Shown: one piece after another, positions 41,335 through 50,292 of the stretch
Numbering within the stretch: the stretch's first letter is position 1
How the letters are laid out: each line of letters begins with the position of its first letter
Source: Microbacterium psychrotolerans
Lineage (GTDB): Bacteria; Actinomycetota; Actinomycetes; Actinomycetales; Microbacteriaceae
DNA: 64,000 nucleotides
Reading direction: 5' to 3'
NCBI RefSeq assembly: GCF_031085295.1
Contig: NZ_JAVFWO010000002.1
Coordinates: 186,001-250,000, forward strand
Translations under genes and position numbers: made by a program
The notes under the pieces: model-generated
The model's database searches: none
Seen by the model: the letters and a program-made list of their open reading frames with translations, nothing else
Told to the model about the DNA's origin: nothing

Positions 41335-43797
41335 CTACTTGGTCTTGAACTGCGCGCTCAGCTGCGACCCGTCGGCAGTCGTCATGACGACCGTGTAGCA
41401 CTTGCCTGCCGTCTTCGGGGTCTGCCAGTTCTGGATCCACTGATGCGCCGACGTGTCATAGCGCAGGGTGGTTCCACCGGTGGTGGCGAGCAGATCGTCG
41501 CTCGTGGCATCGGTGGGATCGCAGCTGACGCCCTTCACGACGAAGCTCGCCTTGAGCGTCGCGAGCTCGGTGACCTCGGTGGCCCCCGCCAGCACCGTGA
41601 ACTTGAGCGGCACCGTGGACCCGCCCTTCACGATGTTGATGACCGCACTTCCCATGTCGACCGGCTTGTAGAAGCCGTTCAGCGTCCACGCGGAGATCTC
41701 GAAGTTCGCCGAGCCGGTGCTGCCCAGGTGGTTCGCGTCACCGGAATACACGGCGGAGGCCGTCGCGGTGCCCACCGACGTGTTGTTCGCGTACACGACC
41801 GGCGTCAGCGCCTGATCCAGCCCGCCGGCCCCGGTCACGCGTGCGGTGCACGGTGTGATCGCCGAGCCGGTGAAGGGGATCGCCGCTGTCGGGCAGGTCA
41901 CCACCGTGGCCGAGGGCGCCTTGGCGATCTGGAAGCCGCCGGTGACATTGCTTCCCACGTGGTTCTGGTCACCCGCCCACGCTGCAGAGGCCGATGCGCT
42001 GCCCGCCTCGGTGTTGTCGATGTAGCTCACGTCGATGGCGAAGTCGGCAAGGCCGACGGCCGAGACGGTGGCGGTGCAGGGCGTGTGCGGCGCACCGGTG
42101 AACACGACCGAGGCGGGGCAGGCCAGCGTGATCGACGAAGACGCCTTGTCGATCACGAAGGTCGTCTCGTCCTGGCTCGGCTCGTGGTTGGCGTCGCCCG
42201 TGTACGGGAACGACACCGAGGCGATCCCCGCTCCGACGTTGTTCACGTACGTCGGCGTGAAGGTCTCGTCCAATCCGCCGGCACCCGTGACGCGGGCCGT
42301 GCACGGAGTGATCTCGGTGCCGGTGTACGCGTTCGGCTCGGTGCAGGTGATCTTCGTGGTGGACGCCGCCTTGGCGATCTCGAACGTGGTGGACGCCTCG
42401 CTCGCCTTGTGGTTGACGCCCCCGCCGTAGATCGCCTGCGCAGTCGCGGTGCCCGCATCCGTGTTCGCGGTGTACATCACAGCGACATCCTCCGACAGCC
42501 CGCCGACACCGGTGACGGTCGCCGAGCACGTCTCCTGCGCGGCGCCCGTGTAGACGGTGTCGGAGCACACGAGCGAGATGGAGGACGCGGCCCTGTCGAG
42601 GCCGATCGTGACCGATCCGGACTGCGAGGCGTAGTTCGCCAGGTCGAACGACCAGTGGGCCGTGCCGCCCGGCACGTCCGTGAAGGACTCGCCGAGGTCG
42701 AGCCCGGCGCTGACGTCTGCGCCGCCGAGGCCCGTGCACGACCCGGTGGCGCCGTGGGCGTCACCGTCGTACTCGCCGGTGTAGCCGGTGACCTCGCAGC
42801 TCGCCGCCGCGGCCAGGATCTCGAACGTCGTCGCGTCGGTCGAGCCGGTGTGGTTGGCGTCGCCGCCGTAGGTCGCCGAGGCCGTCGCCGTGCCAGCGTT
42901 CGTGTTGTCGAGGTACGTCGGCGCCAGCTCCTGTGCCAGCGATGCGCCGGTCACCGTCGCCGTGCAGGGCGTGAGGGCCGAGCCCGTGTAGGTGACGGAC
43001 GCCGGGCACTCCACTGTCGTCGTAGACGACGCCTTGGTGATCTCGAACGTCGCATCCCCGCTGCTGGGCTTGTGGGTCGCGTCGCCGGCGAACGCGGCTG
43101 CCGCGGTGGCGGTGCCCACATTCGTGTTGGCGGCGTGCGTCACCGAGAGCGTCTGCGTGAACCCGCCCTCACCGGTCACGGTCGCCGTGCAGGGTGTGAG
43201 AGCCGAACCGGTGTAGACGATCGAGGCCGGACATGAGACGGTCGTCGTGGTGGCGGTCGCGACGTTGCAGGGACCGACCTTCCAGCGGACGGTGAGCTGA
43301 ACGGGACCGACCGAGATGCCCTGGCCGCTGCCGTTGATGCCTGTTCCCGCGAACGACACCGTGCCGGTGAAGTCGCCGGCGACCGAGGTGTTCGGCGCCA
43401 GCGTGGCAGTCGCACCGGTCGGCGTCAGGGTGTTGTTGGGATAGGCCGCGGTACCCTGCCAGTTCGTGGGCACTTTGATGTCACCCGCCGTTCCTGGTGC
43501 GACGGTCACCGACACCGGGGCGGAAGTGGTCGAAGTCACGTCGACGAAGCTGTCGTTCATGAAGACCTGCTGCCCGGAGCTGCCGGAGTGGCCGTTGCTC
43601 TTGACGTAGAGCGCCACTTGTCTCGTCGCGCTCGCGCCGCACGCGAGAGTACCGAAGTCGATATCGGTCTGCGTCCCGATGGCTATGGTGTCGCCGTCCA
43701 CCACGAGGTCGTCCGCGACTGCGGCTCCGCCGATCGAGACGAGTATCGCGGTCACCGCTACGGCGATCGCGGACAGCACCGTTGTGCGCATTTTCAT
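41335..43797 (-). CDS. Secreted Ig-like repeat protein with C-terminal PxKF domain
   Basis: An 820-residue secreted protein. Signal peptide 1-28 (cleaved near AVADD). A beta-rich domain (about 29-180) has a DIDFGTLACG-type opening. Seven tandem Ig-like repeats of about 75 residues (about 182-703) follow; six share C-P-x-S...YTGSALTPCTATVTG and end GTATASA-Y-GDANH...TTFEI-KA. The C-terminal PxKF domain (about 704-820) has GFYKPVDMG, GGSTVPLKF and a late KCYTVV. Each canonical repeat keeps two Cys about 15 residues apart. There is no LPxTG, sorting tail or C-terminal membrane anchor, so it is released or held non-covalently. GGAGGGA precedes the ATG. It may act in adhesion or the cell envelope. 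Confidence 0.85.
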   Translation of the reverse strand: MKMRTTVLSAIAVAVTAILVSIGGAAVADDLVVDGDTIAIGTQTDIDFGTLACGASATRQVALYVKSNGHSGSSGQQVFMNDSFVDVTSTTSAPVSVTVAPGTAGDIKVPTNWQGTAAYPNNTLTPTGATATLAPNTSVAGDFTGTVSFAGTGINGSGQGISVGPVQLTVRWKVGPCNVATATTTTVSCPASIVYTGSALTPCTATVTGEGGFTQTLSVTHAANTNVGTATAAAAFAGDATHKPSSGDATFEITKASSTTTVECPASVTYTGSALTPCTATVTGASLAQELAPTYLDNTNAGTATASATYGGDANHTGSTDATTFEILAAAASCEVTGYTGEYDGDAHGATGSCTGLGGADVSAGLDLGESFTDVPGGTAHWSFDLANYASQSGSVTIGLDRAASSISLVCSDTVYTGAAQETCSATVTGVGGLSEDVAVMYTANTDAGTATAQAIYGGGVNHKASEASTTFEIAKAASTTKITCTEPNAYTGTEITPCTARVTGAGGLDETFTPTYVNNVGAGIASVSFPYTGDANHEPSQDETTFVIDKASSSITLACPASVVFTGAPHTPCTATVSAVGLADFAIDVSYIDNTEAGSASASAAWAGDQNHVGSNVTGGFQIAKAPSATVVTCPTAAIPFTGSAITPCTARVTGAGGLDQALTPVVYANNTSVGTATASAVYSGDANHLGSTGSANFEISAWTLNGFYKPVDMGSAVINIVKGGSTVPLKFTVLAGATEVTELATLKASFVVKGVSCDPTDATSDDLLATTGGTTLRYDTSAHQWIQNWQTPKTAGKCYTVVMTTADGSQLSAQFKTK
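41689..43254 (-). repeat. Seven tandem coding repeats of about 225 bp
   Basis: Codons 182-703 of the secreted protein form seven units. Unit 3 (near GYTGEYDGDAHGATG) has lost the standard sequence and resembles an MBG-type fold, while units 1, 2 and 4-7 stay close to one consensus. The DNA repeats are diverged, so expansion is old. Confidence 0.75.
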
Positions 43798-43927
43798 TTG
43801 TGTCCCTCCCCAGGGATACTGCAATGCCCATCGCATCCCCATGAGCGACGGATCTCGCTCACCATAGCCGAGACATGCCCCCCTCCAACAGGGAAACGGC
43901 ATCGGAGTTCTGCGCGAGCGTGACGGC

Positions 43928-44716
43928 TCAGCGGCCCGCGGCGATGCGGGTGGACAGCTGGTGGGCGTGGGCCAGGAGGGTGCGGCCGAGCTCGGGGAGG
44001 CGGTCGGGTCCGAAGCGGAACTCCACCCCTGTCAGGCTCAGCGCCCACTGCGGGTGGCCCTCGCGCGTGAAGACCGCCGCGCCGATGCCGTAGGAGCCCT
44101 CGACGATGAGACCCGGGTTCACGGCGTAGCCGCGTTCCTGCGTGTCGCGCAGCCGCGTCCGCAGCCGCGGCTCGCTGTGCGCGGCGCCCCATTCCTGGGA
44201 CAGCTCGGGATGACGCTCGAAATAGGCGTCCACATCGTGGGGAGGAAGGAACGCCAGGATCGCGAGCCCGGCCGAGGCGACGCCCAGCGGGAAGCGCACG
44301 CCCTCGGACAGGACGAACGAACGGATGGGGAAGCTGCCCTCCTCGCGGAGCAGGCATACGGTCTCGTCCCCCCGGCGCACCGAGAGGAACGCGCACTCCT
44401 CGGTGCGCACCGCGAGCGAGCGCACGATGTCGCGGGCGATCCCCGTCACGTCATAGCGGGATGCGGCGACCGCGCCCATCAGGAACAGCTCGGGTCCCGG
44501 CATCCAGCGTCCCGTCCGGTCGTCCTGGTCGACCAGCCCCTCCTGGCGCAGCGCGGTGAGCAGCCGGTGCGTCGTGGGGCGAGTGAGGTCGGCGCGACGG
44601 GCGAGTTCTCCCACCGCCATCCCATCGTCGCCGCCGGAGGTGACCAGCCTCAGCAGTTGTGCGGCGCGCGCGATCGACTGGGCCCCCGGGATGGTGCGTT
44701 TCGCTGCGTTGTCCAC
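43928..44716 (-). CDS. IclR-family transcriptional regulator
   Basis: A 262-residue IclR protein. The winged helix-turn-helix is at about residues 10-70 (GAQSIARAAQLLRLV, then TRPTTHRLLTALRQEGLV). The effector domain is about 85-250 (SVRRGDETVCL, HPELSQEWG, RERGYAVN-like QERGYAVNPG). GTG 44716 is chosen because TACCGT (44729-44724) lies seven bases upstream, predicting a leaderless mRNA; ATG 44746 would be upstream of that box. It is divergent from scoAB-thiolase, and IclR proteins commonly control such beta-ketoacid genes (the PcaR type). Confidence 0.85.
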   Translation of the reverse strand: MDNAAKRTIPGAQSIARAAQLLRLVTSGGDDGMAVGELARRADLTRPTTHRLLTALRQEGLVDQDDRTGRWMPGPELFLMGAVAASRYDVTGIARDIVRSLAVRTEECAFLSVRRGDETVCLLREEGSFPIRSFVLSEGVRFPLGVASAGLAILAFLPPHDVDAYFERHPELSQEWGAAHSEPRLRTRLRDTQERGYAVNPGLIVEGSYGIGAAVFTREGHPQWALSLTGVEFRFGPDRLPELGRTLLAHAHQLSTRIAAGR

Positions 44717-44725
44717 AATATGGAC
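44711..44725. promoter_or_regulatory. Dyad at the IclR start, possible autoregulatory site
   Basis: GTCCA-CAATA-TGGAC overlaps the predicted IclR transcription start and GTG codon. GCCATATGGC (44742-44751), a perfect 10-bp palindrome, lies just upstream. Either could be the IclR operator controlling both directions. Confidence 0.45.
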
Positions 44726-44820
44726 GGTACGTCGCACAGTGGCCATATGGCAAGCGACGCCCTGGCGCTGCAGCGCGCGCGGACGGAGCATGAGATGTCC
44801 GCACCATGCAAAGGAGCAGA

Positions 44821-45621
44821 ATGATCGACAAGACCAGGGGTTCGGCGGCAGACGCCGTCGCCGACATCCCCGACGGCGCTTCGCTCGCGGTGGGAGGGTT
44901 CGGCCTCTCGGGCAACCCGATCGCCCTCATCGAGGCGCTCCTCGCACAGGGGACGAGCGATCTCAGCATCGTGAGCAACAACTGCGGCGTGGACGACTGG
45001 GGCCTCGGCATCCTGCTGAACGCCAAGCGGATCCGAAAGATGACGTCGTCCTACGTGGGCGAGAACAAAGAGTTCGAGCGGCAGTTCCTCTCGGGCGAGC
45101 TCGAACTCGAGCTGACGCCCCAGGGCACGCTGGCCGAGAAGCTGCGTGCGGGCGGGTCGGGCATCGCCGCGTTCTACACGCAGACAGGGGTCGGCACCCA
45201 GGTCGCGGAGGGCGGGCTCCCTCGTCGTTACGCGGCCGACGGCAGCATCGCAGTGGCCTCGCCGGTGAAGGATGTGCGCAGCTTCGACGTCGCCGGCGCG
45301 CCTCGCGACTATGTGCTCGAGGAGTCGATCGTCACCGACTTCGCGCTGGTTCACGCGCTCAAGGGGGACCGTCATGGCAACCTCGTCTTCAACAAGGCGG
45401 CGCGCAACTTCAACCCGCTCGCTGCCATGGCCGGGCGGGTCTGCATCGCGCAGGTGGAGGAGCTCGTCGAACCCGGCGAACTCGATCCCGACAGCATCCA
45501 TCTCCCCGGCATCTACGTGCATCGCATCGTCGAGGTCGGATCCGACATCGAGAAGCGCATCGAGCGGCGCACGGTCAGCGTCGCGCAGGCCGCCTCGCGC
45601 GAGATGCCCGAAGGAGCCTGA
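44821..45621 (+). CDS. scoA: 3-oxoacid CoA-transferase subunit A
   Basis: A 266-residue protein of CoA-transferase family I, alpha subunit. The glycine-rich CoA site [10 protein letters not shown] (about 24-33), [12 protein letters not shown], and the C-terminal [10 protein letters not shown] with [12 protein letters not shown] are characteristic. It transfers CoA from succinyl-CoA to a 3-oxoacid with subunit B. ATG 44821 has an excellent ribosome site (AAAGGAG). First gene of scoA-scoB-thiolase. PcaI (3-oxoadipate) is the alternative; no other pca gene is present, so acetoacetate is favoured. Confidence 0.85.
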   Translation: MIDKTRGSAADAVADIPDGASLAVGGFGLSGNPIALIEALLAQGTSDLSIVSNNCGVDDWGLGILLNAKRIRKMTSSYVGENKEFERQFLSGELELELTPQGTLAEKLRAGGSGIAAFYTQTGVGTQVAEGGLPRRYAADGSIAVASPVKDVRSFDVAGAPRDYVLEESIVTDFALVHALKGDRHGNLVFNKAARNFNPLAAMAGRVCIAQVEELVEPGELDPDSIHLPGIYVHRIVEVGSDIEKRIERRTVSVAQAASREMPEGA

Positions 45622-45622
45622 C

Positions 45623-46276
45623 ATGCCGCTGAACCGCAACGAGATGGCCGCGCGCGCGGCTGCCGAGCTCGCCGACGGCTCGTACGTCAACCTCGGCATC
45701 GGGCTGCCGACGTTGGTGCCGAACTTCGTGCCCGAGGGGGTGACGGTCGTGCTGCAGTCCGAGAACGGCATCCTCGGCGTCGGGCCCTACCCGACGGAGG
45801 AGAACGTCGACCCCGACCTGATCAACGCCGGCAAGGAGACCGTCACGACTCTTCCCGGAGCCGCCTTCTTCGACTCTGCGACGAGCTTCGGCATGATCCG
45901 CGGAGGCAAGATCGACGCCGCGATCCTCGGCGCCATGCAGGTCTCGGCCTCCGGCGACCTCGCCAACTGGATGATCCCCGGAAAGATGGTGAAGGGCCCG
46001 GGCGGCGCGATGGACCTCGTGCACGGCGCCGCGAAGGTGATCGTGCTGATGGAGCACGTCGCCAAGGACGGGTCGGCCAAGATCGTGAACGAGTGCTCGC
46101 TGCCTCTCACGGGTCGCGGTGTGGTCGACCGCATCATCACGGACCTCGCGGTCATCGATGTGACGGATGCCGGACTCGTGCTGGTCGAGACGGCACCCGG
46201 CGTCACGGTGGCGGAGGTCGTCGCCGCGACCGAACCGGAGCTCCTCGTCTCGGACGAACTTAAGGTGGAAGCATGA
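45623..46276 (+). CDS. scoB: 3-oxoacid CoA-transferase subunit B
   Basis: A 217-residue beta subunit. [10 protein letters not shown] (about 48-57) contains the catalytic Glu that forms the glutamyl-CoA intermediate. [13 protein letters not shown] and [17 protein letters not shown] are typical blocks. It follows subunit A with one base between the stop and the ATG, preceded by GAAGGAG, and overlaps the thiolase start by 4 bp. It completes acetoacetate activation, or 3-oxoadipate activation if the pair is PcaIJ-like. Confidence 0.9.
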   Translation: MPLNRNEMAARAAAELADGSYVNLGIGLPTLVPNFVPEGVTVVLQSENGILGVGPYPTEENVDPDLINAGKETVTTLPGAAFFDSATSFGMIRGGKIDAAILGAMQVSASGDLANWMIPGKMVKGPGGAMDLVHGAAKVIVLMEHVAKDGSAKIVNECSLPLTGRGVVDRIITDLAVIDVTDAGLVLVETAPGVTVAEVVAATEPELLVSDELKVEA

Positions 46277-47457
46277 ACCACGACGACGTCGTCATCGTCG
46301 CCGCTGCGCGGACTCCGCAGGGGCGACTGAAGGGCCAGCTGGCTCCGCTCACCGCGGTGCAGCTCGGCAGCGCCGCCATCCGCGGCGCGCTCGAGAGGGG
46401 CGGCATCCCGGCCGACGCCGTCGACGCCGTGCTCGTCGGCCAGGTGCTCGCCGCCGGCAGCGGGCAGAACCCCGCGCGGCAGGCGGCCGTCGGCGCCGGC
46501 ATCCCGTGGGAGGTGCACTCCGGATCCGTCAACAAGGTCTGCCTCTCGGGACTCACAGCGATCATCGACGGCGCCCGCATGGTCGGGGCGGGCGACGCGA
46601 CCGTCGTGGTGGCCGCCGGCATGGAGTCGATGACGCGCTCACCGCACCTGCTGATGGGCTCGCGCGACGGCTGGGCGTACGGCTCCGTCGAGGTTCTCGA
46701 CCACTTGGCGTACGACGGGCTCACCGACGCTTATGACCGCGAGAGCATGGGCGCTTCGACCGAACGCCACAACGAGCGGTTCGAGATCACGCGCGAGGCT
46801 CAGGATGCCGTGGCCGCCCGCTCGCACCAGCGGGCCGCCGCAGCCCAGGCGGAGGGCGTGTTCGAGGCCGAGATCGTGCCGATCGAGATCCCGCAGCGCA
46901 AGGGCGACCCGGTCGTGGTGACCAAGGACGAAGGCGTGCGACCCGAGACGACGGTCGAGACCCTCGCGGGCCTGCGACCCGCGTTCTCACAGGGCGGCTC
47001 GATCACGGCGGGCAACTCGTCGCAGATCTCCGACGGCGCCTCGGCGGTCGTGCTCACGACGCGTTCCCACGCCGACGAGAACGGCTGGAACGTGCTGGCC
47101 GTCGTCGGTGCCTCGGGCCAGGTCGCGGGGCCCGACAACTCGCTGCATGCGCAGCCTGCGCGCGCGATCGAGAAGGCGCTCGCCAAGCAGGGCATCGCCG
47201 CGTCCGACCTCGACCTCGTCGAGATCAACGAGGCGTTCGGGGCCGTGGTTGCCCGTTCGCAGGCGGAGCTCGGGCTCGCGGACGACGTCGTCAACCCGCA
47301 CGGCGGCGGCATCGCTATCGGGCACCCGATCGGGGCGTCGGGCAACCGCCTCGTCGTCCACGCGGTGCACGAGCTCGTCCGCCGTGGCGGCGGCACAGCC
47401 GCGGTCGCGCTCTGCGGCGGCGGTGGCCAGGGCGACGCGCTCATCCTCACACGCTGA
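46273..47457 (+). CDS. Acetyl-CoA acetyltransferase (thiolase)
   Basis: A 394-residue thiolase. The nucleophilic Cys is in VNKVCLSG (about 86-93). NEAFGA (about 318-323) holds the substrate, His is in [14 protein letters not shown] (about 346-359), and the second Cys is in [10 protein letters not shown] (about 378-387). It splits acetoacetyl-CoA into two acetyl-CoA, or the reverse. Its 4-bp overlap with scoB makes it the end of the ketone-body module. A beta-ketoadipyl-CoA thiolase is a weaker alternative. Confidence 0.9.
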   Translation: MNHDDVVIVAAARTPQGRLKGQLAPLTAVQLGSAAIRGALERGGIPADAVDAVLVGQVLAAGSGQNPARQAAVGAGIPWEVHSGSVNKVCLSGLTAIIDGARMVGAGDATVVVAAGMESMTRSPHLLMGSRDGWAYGSVEVLDHLAYDGLTDAYDRESMGASTERHNERFEITREAQDAVAARSHQRAAAAQAEGVFEAEIVPIEIPQRKGDPVVVTKDEGVRPETTVETLAGLRPAFSQGGSITAGNSSQISDGASAVVLTTRSHADENGWNVLAVVGASGQVAGPDNSLHAQPARAIEKALAKQGIAASDLDLVEINEAFGAVVARSQAELGLADDVVNPHGGGIAIGHPIGASGNRLVVHAVHELVRRGGGTAAVALCGGGGQGDALILTR

Positions 47458-47476
47458 CCCCGAGACAGCGAGGAAT

Positions 47477-47529
47477 CGCGAGAGGGTAGGTCTCCGCACG
47501 GGGAACGAGCGGAAACCCACCCTCTCGCG
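47477..47529. terminator. Hairpin after the thiolase operon
   Basis: CGCGAGAGGGT (47477-47487) pairs with ACCCTCTCGCG (47519-47529), with further partial pairing inside. It lies between convergent genes ending at 47457 and 47547 and probably terminates both. Confidence 0.6.
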
Positions 47530-47546
47530 CTTCCCGGCGGCGAGCG

Positions 47547-47801
47547 TCAGCGGTCGAGGCGGCGCTTGAGGAGCTTCTTCTCGCGGCCGTGGACGGGGGA
47601 GTCGTTGGCGATGACCGCGCCGCGCGATGCGCGGCGCACATCGACGATGGCCCCGACCGCGAGCGCCAGCGAGATGCCCCAGCTGAGCCAAGCCAGCGCC
47701 ATGCGCCAGGTGAACGGCTCGTTCTCGCGGAGGCCCCTCAGCAGCGTCAGCCCGCCGGTGAACGCGGTGAGGATGCCGGTGCCGAAGAGGTACTTGCGCA
47801 T
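47547..47801 (-). CDS. Small two-helix membrane protein
   Basis: An 84-residue protein with hydrophobic segments at about 5-22 and 32-52 and a basic C-terminal tail (REKKLLKRRLDR) that should stay in the cytosol. The family is unknown. The ATG lies six bases after TAACGT, so a leaderless transcript is predicted. Divergent from otsA. Confidence 0.6.
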   Translation of the reverse strand: MRKYLFGTGILTAFTGGLTLLRGLRENEPFTWRMALAWLSWGISLALAVGAIVDVRRASRGAVIANDSPVHGREKKLLKRRLDR

Positions 47802-47939
47802 GAGGCCACGTTAGCGCGGCGGTCGTGTCGGACGCGCCCCTTGACATGGGCATGCGTCGCACGTCAAGGGCGGTCGGCCGGATGAGGGCGCTGTTAGCCT
47901 GGGGCCGTTGCCGAGTCCACGAAACCGTCAGGAGCCCGC

Positions 47940-49418
47940 GTGACAGAGCCCCACCCTCCCGCGCCCGGCCGAATCGCCGAACTCGTCGTCGTCGCCAATC
48001 GCCTCCCCGTCGACCGCGTCGTCGACGCCGATGGCGAGCCAGGCTGGAGACGCTCGCCGGGCGGGCTGGTGACCGCGCTCGAGCCGGTGATGCGCCGGGC
48101 CGACGGCGCGTGGGTGGGATGGCCCGGGCAGCCCGACATCGAGGTCGACCCCTTCGAGTTCGAGGGCACGCATCTGGTGCCGGTGATGCTGACGTCCGAA
48201 GACGTCGAGCTGTACTACGAGGGCATGTCGAACGACACGTTCTGGCCGCTGTACCACGACGTCATCGCCGAACCCCGGTACCGCCGCGTCTGGTGGGACG
48301 CCTACGTCAAGGTGAACCGGCGCTTCGCCGAGGCTGCGGCCGCTGTGGCGGCGGACGGTGCGACCGTCTGGGTGCAGGACTACCAGTTGCAGCTCGTGCC
48401 GCAGATGCTGCGCCAAGCCCGTCCGGACCTGACGATCGGCTACTTCCACCACATTCCCTTCCCGGCATACGGCCTGTACTCGCAGCTGCCGTGGCGCCGC
48501 CAGGTGCTGGAAGGACTGCTCGGCGCAGATGTCATCGGCTTCCAGCGGGTCGCCGACGCCGGCAACTTCGCCCGCGCCGTGCGTCGCCAGCTGCGCTACG
48601 ACACCAAGGCGTCGGGCATCACCGTCCCGAATGCGGACGGTACGAGCCGCCGGGCGCTCGCGAAGGCCTTCCCCATCTCGATCGACGCGTCGTCGTATAT
48701 CGAGCTCGCCCGACAGGACGACGTGAGGGCGCGGGCGAAGGAGATCCGCGAGAGCCTGGGCAACCCGAAGAAGATCCTGCTCGGCGTCGATCGCCTGGAC
48801 TACACCAAGGGCATCCGCCACCGGATGAAGGCGTTCGGTGAACTGCTCGAGGACGGCAAGATCGCGGTCGAGGACGTGACGCTCGTGCAGGTGGCGAGCC
48901 CCAGCCGCGAGCGGGTCGCCGCCTACATGCAGCTGCGCGACGAGATCGAGCTCACCGTCGGCCGCATCAACGGCGACCACGACACGATGGGGCACACCGC
49001 GATCCGCTACCTCCACCAGGCCTACCCGCGGGAGGAGATGGTGGCGCTGTTCCTGGCCGCCGACGTCATGCTCGTCACGGCGCTCCGCGACGGCATGAAC
49101 CTCGTCGCCAAGGAGTACGTCGCGTCGCGCATCGACAACCGAGGCGTACTGGTGCTCAGCGAGTTCGCTGGCGCGGCGGACGAGCTGCCGAGTGCGGTGC
49201 GCATCAACCCCCACGACATCGACGGGATGAAGGACGCCATCATGCGCGCCATCGAGATGCCCTCGGCCGAGCAGGGCCGCCGCATGCGGGCGCTGCGCCG
49301 CAAGGTGGTGGAGAACGATGTCGCGCGCTGGTCGCAGTCCTTCCTCGACGCCCTCGACGCGGCACGCGAGCGCAACCGGTTCCCCGCACTGAACCGATCG
49401 GCGGAGGCGCGCGGATGA
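47940..49418 (+). CDS. otsA: Trehalose-6-phosphate synthase
   Basis: A 492-residue GT20 enzyme. VVANRLPVDR (about 18-27) and the glycine-rich PGGLVTAL bind UDP-glucose phosphate. WVQDYQLQLVP (about 143-153), HHIPFP, GVDRLDYTKGI (about 281-291) and ALRDGMNLVAKEYVAS (about 380-395) are family signatures. It makes trehalose 6-phosphate from UDP-glucose and glucose 6-phosphate. GTG start at 47940; AGGAG lies just upstream. It overlaps otsB by 4 bp. Trehalose protects against osmotic and desiccation stress. Confidence 0.95.
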   Translation: MTEPHPPAPGRIAELVVVANRLPVDRVVDADGEPGWRRSPGGLVTALEPVMRRADGAWVGWPGQPDIEVDPFEFEGTHLVPVMLTSEDVELYYEGMSNDTFWPLYHDVIAEPRYRRVWWDAYVKVNRRFAEAAAAVAADGATVWVQDYQLQLVPQMLRQARPDLTIGYFHHIPFPAYGLYSQLPWRRQVLEGLLGADVIGFQRVADAGNFARAVRRQLRYDTKASGITVPNADGTSRRALAKAFPISIDASSYIELARQDDVRARAKEIRESLGNPKKILLGVDRLDYTKGIRHRMKAFGELLEDGKIAVEDVTLVQVASPSRERVAAYMQLRDEIELTVGRINGDHDTMGHTAIRYLHQAYPREEMVALFLAADVMLVTALRDGMNLVAKEYVASRIDNRGVLVLSEFAGAADELPSAVRINPHDIDGMKDAIMRAIEMPSAEQGRRMRALRRKVVENDVARWSQSFLDALDAARERNRFPALNRSAEARG

Positions 49419-50209
49419 GCCTCGATCTCGCGGACGACGTGCGCGACGCGATCGCCGGGGTCGCGGCATCCGATCTCCTGCTCGTCGCACTGGACTTCGA
49501 CGGCACGCTGTCGCCGCTCGAGGACGAGCCGATGGATGCACGGATGCTGCCTGCCGCGCGCGACGCGGTGAACGCCGTGGTCGCCGCGCCCGACACCGTC
49601 GTGGCGTTCGTCTCGGGGCGGAGCCTTGTCGACCTGCGGGTGATCGCCGAGCACGACGATGCGTCCCGCGTGCTGCTGGCCGGATCCCACGGCGCCGAGT
49701 TCTGGATCCCGGGCGAGGGTCTGCAGAGCCACGGCGAGGACGAGGCGGATGTCGCCCTCCGCGACGCGATGCGATCGCACGCCGAAGCGGCGACGGCGAA
49801 GCTGGACGGCGTCTGGATCGAGCCGAAGACGTTCGGGTTCGGCGTCCACACCCGGCGGGCCACGGCCGAGGCCGCTGCGGAGGCGAACCGCCTCGCCGAC
49901 GATATCGTCGCGGCGGAGGCGCCGCACTGGCGCCGGCGGACAGGGCACAACATCGTCGAATTCGCCTTCCGCCACGAGGGCAAGGACTCCGCGATCGCCG
50001 AGCTGCGCGAGCGCGTGGGCGCGACGGCGGTGCTCTTCGCCGGCGACGATGTCACGGACGAGGACGCGCTGGCGAGCCTGGGCGCCCACGACCTCGGCGT
50101 CCGCGTCGGCGACGGGCCGACCACGGCGGCGGTGCGCGTGCCCGACATCGCCGCCCTCGCGGACCTTCTGACACTGCTCGCGGCGGAGCGGACGCGCGTA
50201 CGCGGATGA
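49415..50209 (+). CDS. otsB: Trehalose-6-phosphate phosphatase
   Basis: A 264-residue HAD phosphatase. Motif I DFDGTLSPLED (about 28-38) holds the nucleophile Asp. SGRS (about 68-71) and SHGAEFW follow, and motif IV GDDVTDEDAL (about 211-220) binds Mg. It dephosphorylates trehalose 6-phosphate to trehalose. The 4-bp overlap with otsA indicates coupled expression. Confidence 0.95.
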   Translation: MSLDLADDVRDAIAGVAASDLLLVALDFDGTLSPLEDEPMDARMLPAARDAVNAVVAAPDTVVAFVSGRSLVDLRVIAEHDDASRVLLAGSHGAEFWIPGEGLQSHGEDEADVALRDAMRSHAEAATAKLDGVWIEPKTFGFGVHTRRATAEAAAEANRLADDIVAAEAPHWRRRTGHNIVEFAFRHEGKDSAIAELRERVGATAVLFAGDDVTDEDALASLGAHDLGVRVGDGPTTAAVRVPDIAALADLLTLLAAERTRVRG

Positions 50210-50292
50210 ACGTCGCGCCGGGCGAACGGGTCGGCACGCGGGGAACACGTCACTCGGGAGAGCGATCCGCCGCGCGGCAATAGACTGAGCGA

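Noticed and set aside
41689..43254. Repeat block as a CRISPR array or mobile element
   Set aside because: The ~225-bp units are in frame, diverged and encode Ig-like domains; no short identical repeats, spacers or cas genes are present.
44821..47457. Assignment as pcaI-pcaJ-pcaF (3-oxoadipate pathway)
   Set aside because: No other protocatechuate gene is in the window, and a 3-hydroxybutyrate-dehydrogenase-like gene is nearby; the ketone-body reading fits better but is not proven.
50210..50292. Riboswitch or leader peptide before the ilv genes
   Set aside because: The -10 box lies six bases before the ilvD start, leaving no room for a leader; no attenuator-like hairpin or Val/Leu/Ile-rich small frame is seen before ilvD or ilvB.
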